Below are positions 60,243 through 64,000 of a stretch of DNA of 64,000 nucleotides, one piece after another; within the stretch, counting starts at the first letter, position 1; every line of letters starts with the position of its first letter. The stretch comes from Parasphingopyxis marina (GTDB lineage Bacteria; Pseudomonadota; Alphaproteobacteria; Sphingomonadales; Sphingomonadaceae). The notes beneath the pieces are model-generated. The model was not told where the DNA came from. It did no database searches and saw nothing but the letters and a program-made list of their open reading frames with translations. The position numbers and the translations under genes are program-made. The stretch lies in NCBI RefSeq assembly GCF_014237875.1, contig NZ_JACJVJ010000002.1:897300-961299 (forward strand), written 5' to 3'.

Positions 60243-61103
60243 CTATTCCTCAGCCCATTCCAGCGGCTTCACCCCGCCCAGCGCCATGCCGCCATCGATC
60301 ATCACATGGCTGCCGATCATGTAGCTGCCGGCGTCGGACGCAAGGAGCAAAGCGAGCGGCTTGATCTGATAGGTTTCGGCGACCGAGCCGGCGGGCATCA
60401 ACGCATCCCAGGCCTTTTTCGCCGCCGGATCCTTTTTCAGCCAGCCACCGCCGATATTGGTGACGAACGGGCCGGGCGCGATCGCGTTCACCCGGATGCC
60501 GAAGGCGGCAAGCTCGAACGCGGCATGGCGCACGAGGTGCCGGACGCCGGCCTTGGCGGGCATATAGGGCAAGCCGACGATTGCCTCGTTGACGATCGCC
60601 GCGTTGGACGAAGTCGCAATGATGCTGCCGCCGCGGCGGCCGCTATTGGCCTCGTTCTGCTTCATCACCCGCGCGGCTTCGCGGATCGTGCGGAAGATGC
60701 CCGACAGGTTGACGTTGATCGAGTTTTCCCAGCGCTCCATGTCGTACACGTCGATCTGGCCCTTGGGGTTGCGCTTGCCCTCGGGCGTCCAGAAGCCCTC
60801 GCCGGCATCATAGCCGGCATTGGCGAAGGCGATATCGCAGCTGCCATAAGCTTCGACATGGCTGTCGAAAGCCGCCGCCACCTCGTCGATGTTGCGGACG
60901 TCGGCCTTCACCGCGCGCGCCTCGGCGCCCTCGCCCCGCAACCGCTCGGCCTCGCGCTCGGCGCCCTCCTCGTCGATATCGACGAGCGTCACCTTCGCCC
61001 CCGCCTCGGCCAGGGTTTCGGCATAGGCAAGGCCGATGCCCGAGGCCGCGCCGGTGACAATCCCCGACCGTCCGGCGATATCGAACTGGTCCAGCGTTTT
61101 CAT
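60243..61103 (-). CDS. Short-chain dehydrogenase/reductase
   Basis: 286-residue SDR. TGAASGIGLA near 19 and VDIDEEGAE (acidic, NAD-type) bind the cofactor; FANAGYDAGEGFWTPEGKRN is an unusual long loop after the NAG motif; Ser in IATSSNAA and the active-site region YMPAKAG (Tyr-x-x-x-Lys kept). The C-terminus SHVMIDGGMALGG is classical. Start at 61103 follows GGGAGAGG; a TTG codon 15 bases upstream is less likely. Part of the carboxylase operon; substrate unknown, perhaps a beta-hydroxy or keto acid made there. Confidence 0.85.
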   Translation of the reverse strand: MKTLDQFDIAGRSGIVTGAASGIGLAYAETLAEAGAKVTLVDIDEEGAEREAERLRGEGAEARAVKADVRNIDEVAAAFDSHVEAYGSCDIAFANAGYDAGEGFWTPEGKRNPKGQIDVYDMERWENSINVNLSGIFRTIREAARVMKQNEANSGRRGGSIIATSSNAAIVNEAIVGLPYMPAKAGVRHLVRHAAFELAAFGIRVNAIAPGPFVTNIGGGWLKKDPAAKKAWDALMPAGSVAETYQIKPLALLLASDAGSYMIGSHVMIDGGMALGGVKPLEWAEE

Positions 61104-61146
61104 ATCATCCTCTCCCAACTCTTTGGTATAGCGCGCCTTTTCGGCA

Positions 61147-62016
61147 TCACTTCAGAAACGGTATCAACGGCTCCAGCGAATCCAATATCAGATGCGGGCG
61201 CTTGGCTTCGGGCAGCGCGGCGAAACTTTCCGCATCGGTCAGCCCCGTCGTCATCGCCACGGAAACCGCCCCGGCATTGCGCGCCATCTCGGCCTCGAGC
61301 AGCGGATCGTCGCCGAAGACGACAACCGCGGGCGCGTCTTCCGGCGCGAGACCCATCGAGGCGAGGGCCGCGTCGAAAGCAACCTGCGAGGGCTTGCCGA
61401 GCACCTTCGCCTCCACATCGGTCAGCGCGGTGATCATCGTGTTGATCGCGAAGCTGGTGCCGATCCCCCTGCCCCCCTCGGTGGCGAAGAAAGGCACATG
61501 GCTCGCCGAGACGAGCTGGGCACCGTCCCACACCGAATGGCAGGCGGCTTCGAGATCGGGATAGCTGAAGGTGCGGAACCAGGCGGTGTAGACGGCTTCC
61601 ACGCCCTCCGCTTCGTCCCGTGGCCCGACGACCTCGATCCCCGCTTCGATCAGCGGCACGCTGCCGTCTTCGGTGCCGAGCACGCGCACTTTGCCGATGC
61701 CCTGCTCCGAGAGCCAGCGGGCCGTTGAGGAGGACGGGGTCATGAACTCCCCGTCATCCAGCTCGAAGCCCGCGGCGCGCAGGATGCCCGCATAAGTGGC
61801 CGGCGAACTCGCCGTGCCGTTGGTGAAGGCGCGGAACGGGATGTTCCTGCGGCGAAAGGCGGAAAGCAGGTCGAGCGCGCCGGGCAGCGCCTTGTGCCCG
61901 CCCGATTCCTTGTCGCCGAGGGCAATCGTGCCATCCATGTCGAGGATCACGCCCTTGGCGTTGGCGATCTTCGCGGCGATATTTTCGTCAAGCTGCACCG
62001 GTGGATGCTCCTGCAT
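61147..62016 (-). CDS. HAD-superfamily IIA phosphatase (NagD/4-nitrophenylphosphatase type)
   Basis: 289-residue HAD phosphatase: motif I ILDMDGTIALGD near 24, motif II FTNGTASSP near 64, then a C2 cap, Lys in LGKPSQVAF near 206 and motif IV FGDDPLLEAEMA near 233. Class IIA members act on small phosphates, including aryl phosphates in vitro. The first 29 bases overlap the carboxyltransferase gene, so translation is linked. A role on a phosphorylated aromatic intermediate is a guess from context. Confidence 0.83.
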   Translation of the reverse strand: MQEHPPVQLDENIAAKIANAKGVILDMDGTIALGDKESGGHKALPGALDLLSAFRRRNIPFRAFTNGTASSPATYAGILRAAGFELDDGEFMTPSSSTARWLSEQGIGKVRVLGTEDGSVPLIEAGIEVVGPRDEAEGVEAVYTAWFRTFSYPDLEAACHSVWDGAQLVSASHVPFFATEGGRGIGTSFAINTMITALTDVEAKVLGKPSQVAFDAALASMGLAPEDAPAVVVFGDDPLLEAEMARNAGAVSVAMTTGLTDAESFAALPEAKRPHLILDSLEPLIPFLK

Positions 62017-63472
62017 GAAGGGCGAGGCGGAAGCCCGGCCGTTCGATTACGATGTCGCGAGCGGCCGGACGGGCGGCGATTTCTTTCAAAAGCTCCAGCA
62101 CCGGCGCGGCTTCGGGCGTATAGTGCGATCCGCTCGGCCCGGCGGCGAGCATCGCGTCGACCTGGTCCCCGGGCATTACCGCGCGGAGCAGAAACTCCTC
62201 GTCGGGCATGGACTCGCCGAAGCGTTTGCGGAGATCCGCATAGTCGGGAAAGTCGGGTTCGCTCGCGATTTCCTTCGCGCGCGGCCGGTCCATGATGGCG
62301 TCCAGCACTTCGGGATCGAGCGGACTGGTCGGCCGGCCGAGCTTGCCGAGCGCGTAGCGCAGGATCTGGTCGGACACCTGGCTGTAACGCTGGCCGCTGA
62401 CGATGTTGGTCGTCGCCTGGGTCATCACCATCTGCGGGAAGGGCGTCACCATGATCGGATAGCCGAGCTCGGCGCGCACCCGTTCGGTCTCCGCGATCAC
62501 GCGCGGAAAGAGATGGCCGAGCTGCAACTCCTCGAGCTGGCGCAAGGTGGTCGTCATCACGCCGCCGGCGATCTGGTGGCGCAGGAAGCTCGCGTCGAAG
62601 GCCTGCGGGGTTCCCGGCGCGAGGTTCTGGGCTTCGGCCAGCCGCCACCAATAGTCCGAGACATTGGCGAGCGCCTTGTCGTCGATCGGCACCTCATGCC
62701 CGGCCTCGCGCAGGTTCGCGACCATCCGCCCCGCTTCCGGCAGCGAACTGCCATCGCCGAGCGGCCCGATACCGACATGCACCGCATCGATGATGCCGAG
62801 ATCGGCGGCGGCGAGGCTCGTCACCGGCCCATAGCCGATCGTGCAATGCGCATGGATTTCCAGCCGCTTGTCTCCGATCGCGGCCTTGACCGCCGGCGCG
62901 AGGGTCCGCACCCGCTCGGGAGACATCAGCCCGCCCGGATCTTTCAGGTAGAACAGGTCGATATGCGGCGAGGTCGCGAGCTTGGCCGCGAAATCGGCAT
63001 AGAACTGGTCGTCATGGACTTCGCTCAAGGTGAAGGTCAGCGCGCCCATCACCTCGGCATCGCCTTCTTCCTTGGCGATGCGCGCGGCCTCGATCACGGC
63101 ATCGGCATCGTGCATCGGATCGAGGATGATGAAGCGGCGGATGCCGTTCTTCTGCAAGGTGCGATAGACGACGCGCATGAAATCCGGCCCCGCCTGCTGC
63201 CAGGCGATAAAGCGCAGGCCGGTGGTGATAAGCTGCAGCGGCGAATGGGGCATCGCGGCGCGGACCCGGCGGATGCGTTCCCAGGGATTGTTTTTGAAAT
63301 AGCGCACGGCAACGGCCATGTGCGTCGAGGAAGTGAAATCGATCGCATGGAAGCCGACCCGGTCGAGCTGGCCGGCAATCTCCAATATCTGCGCCGTATC
63401 GAGCCCGGTCGCACCCCAGAGCGACTGGTTGCCGTCGCGGATCGACACATCGACAAGCTTGATCTCAGCCAT
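61988..63472 (-). CDS. Biotin-dependent carboxyltransferase (pyruvate carboxylase/OadA-like)
   Basis: 494-residue HMGL-like TIM barrel of the PC/OadA carboxyltransferase kind. Metal and substrate residues are in VSIRDGNQSLWGA near 10-22 and EIHAHCTIGYGP near 210; the Lys in LFYLKDPGG takes the place of the carboxylated Lys in PC (KDMAG). After about 280 the funnel-like PYC_OADA part follows (ASFLRHQIAGGVMTTTLRQLEE). There is no biotinyl domain, so a separate carrier must exist. Start at 63472 is the ATG of MAEIKLVD, overlapping the biotin carboxylase by 8 bases. The substrate need not be pyruvate. Confidence 0.82.
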   Translation of the reverse strand: MAEIKLVDVSIRDGNQSLWGATGLDTAQILEIAGQLDRVGFHAIDFTSSTHMAVAVRYFKNNPWERIRRVRAAMPHSPLQLITTGLRFIAWQQAGPDFMRVVYRTLQKNGIRRFIILDPMHDADAVIEAARIAKEEGDAEVMGALTFTLSEVHDDQFYADFAAKLATSPHIDLFYLKDPGGLMSPERVRTLAPAVKAAIGDKRLEIHAHCTIGYGPVTSLAAADLGIIDAVHVGIGPLGDGSSLPEAGRMVANLREAGHEVPIDDKALANVSDYWWRLAEAQNLAPGTPQAFDASFLRHQIAGGVMTTTLRQLEELQLGHLFPRVIAETERVRAELGYPIMVTPFPQMVMTQATTNIVSGQRYSQVSDQILRYALGKLGRPTSPLDPEVLDAIMDRPRAKEIASEPDFPDYADLRKRFGESMPDEEFLLRAVMPGDQVDAMLAAGPSGSHYTPEAAPVLELLKEIAARPAARDIVIERPGFRLALHAGASTGAA

Positions 63473-64000
63473 GGGCGAACTCCCCGAAGAAGCGCGTGTC
63501 GACACCGCCTTCCATGAAGCGCGGATCGGCGGCGATGGCGGCGTGGAGGCCGGCGGTCGTTTCCATGCCTGCCAGCGCGAAATTGCCCAGCGCTGCGCCG
63601 AGCTTCGCCACCGCTTCGCCCCGGTCCTTGCCGTGAGCGATCAGCTTCCCCGCGAGGGAGTCATAGAAAGGCGGCACCTCTCCGCCGTCGAAGATATGGG
63701 TATCGACGCGAATGCCGGCGCCGGCAGGCCAGCGCACCGCTGACGCAATGCCGGGCGAAGGCTGGAAGTCCTTGCGCCAGTCCTCGGCGTTTATGCGGAC
63801 CTCGATGGCATGACCGAAAGGCCGGACCATCTCCTGGGTCAGCGACAGCGGCGACCCGTCCGCAATGATGATCTGCTGCTCGATCAGGTCGATACCGGTG
63901 ATCGCCTCGGTCACCGGATGTTCGACCTGGATGCGCGCGTTCATTTCCAGGAAGAAGAAATCGAAGGTTTCGGCGTCGACAAGAAACTCGACCGTCCCCG
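63465..64000 (-). CDS. Biotin carboxylase, 5' part outside the window
   Basis: C-terminal 177 or so residues of an ATP-grasp biotin carboxylase. The frame is open to the right edge and reads VEFLVDAETFDFFFLEMNARIQVEHPVTE, whose EMNxRIQVEH motif binds ATP and bicarbonate, so the ATG at 63944 is internal. GHAIEVRINAED and the C-terminal FYDSLAGKLIAHGKDR (normally YDSMIAKLI) follow. It should charge a biotin carrier for the carboxyltransferase gene it overlaps by 8 bases. The carrier gene is probably beyond the edge. Confidence 0.88.
   Translation of the reverse strand, partial: GTVEFLVDAETFDFFFLEMNARIQVEHPVTEAITGIDLIEQQIIIADGSPLSLTQEMVRPFGHAIEVRINAEDWRKDFQPSPGIASAVRWPAGAGIRVDTHIFDGGEVPPFYDSLAGKLIAHGKDRGEAVAKLGAALGNFALAGMETTAGLHAAIAADPRFMEGGVDTRFFGEFAHG

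Noticed and set aside
1-64000. A mobile genomic island
   Set aside because: No integrase, transposase, tRNA, direct end repeats or shift in base composition could be seen; catabolic gene clustering alone is not evidence of transfer.
1-64000. CRISPR arrays, riboswitches, rRNA or tRNA genes
   Set aside because: I looked in the intergenic gaps and saw no regularly spaced repeats, cloverleaf pattern or known aptamer core; gaps are mostly under 150 bases.

Overview
The window is a 64 kb, GC-rich, gene-dense piece of an alphaproteobacterial chromosome. The TonB-dependent receptor, the spinster-type and AAHS-type transporters and, above all, homologues of lignin-catabolism genes known from Sphingobium and Novosphingobium point to Sphingomonadales. 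I see no rRNA, tRNA, CRISPR array, insertion sequence or integrase. Genes are packed in operons with 1-11 base overlaps. All homology statements rest on motifs and remembered family sequences; no search was run.

Region 1 (1-14.7 kb) is one-carbon oxidation. It holds purU, fghA, an NAD-dependent molybdenum formate dehydrogenase (fdsG, fdsB, mobA, fdsA, fdsD), fdhD, and further on adhC with a cupin and two VOC proteins. Together they take formaldehyde (via glutathione) and formyl-tetrahydrofolate to formate and then to CO2 and NADH.

Region 2 (14.7-23.2 kb) looks like a diarylpropane/stilbene module: a TonB receptor, a lignostilbene dioxygenase that keeps the substrate and iron residues of LsdA, two MarR regulators, an aromatic-acid-type MFS transporter, an NTF2-like protein of the LdpA type (a candidate formaldehyde-releasing lyase) and a LigW-family decarboxylase.

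Region 3 (23.2-28.5 kb) is an eight-gene operon of small VOC, GST, SRPBCC, DUF1428 and dihydrofolate-reductase-like proteins, divergent from an HxlR regulator across a 21-bp direct repeat.

Region 4 (28.5-42.9 kb) has a methyltransferase/LigW-like pair divergent from a run made of two overlapping LigF-type GST genes, an acyl-CoA ligase, a lipoprotein quinohaemoprotein alcohol dehydrogenase and an aldehyde dehydrogenase. It is followed by amidohydrolase, SDR, CmcJ/NvfI-type oxidoreductase, a close LigF-like GST, folD and an esterase.

Region 5 (42.9-58.4 kb) is an eight-gene minus-strand operon (two LigD-like C-alpha dehydrogenases, VOC, a dihydroxyacetophenone-dioxygenase-like cupin, FAD oxidase, two zinc alcohol dehydrogenases, GMC oxidase). 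It is divergent from an aldehyde dehydrogenase, a LigW-like gene and an MFS transporter, followed by a third LigD-like gene and another transporter.

Region 6 (58.5-64 kb) is an operon running in from the right edge: biotin carboxylase, carboxyltransferase, HAD phosphatase, SDR and an aromatic amino-acid-type ammonia-lyase.

The reading I favour is a locus for lignin-derived dimers (beta-O-4 ethers and beta-1 diarylpropanes) placed next to the machinery that burns the formaldehyde and formate those pathways release. A shared inverted repeat, TTGTATG-N5-CATACAA, at three or four of the catabolic promoters may tie the units into one regulon.
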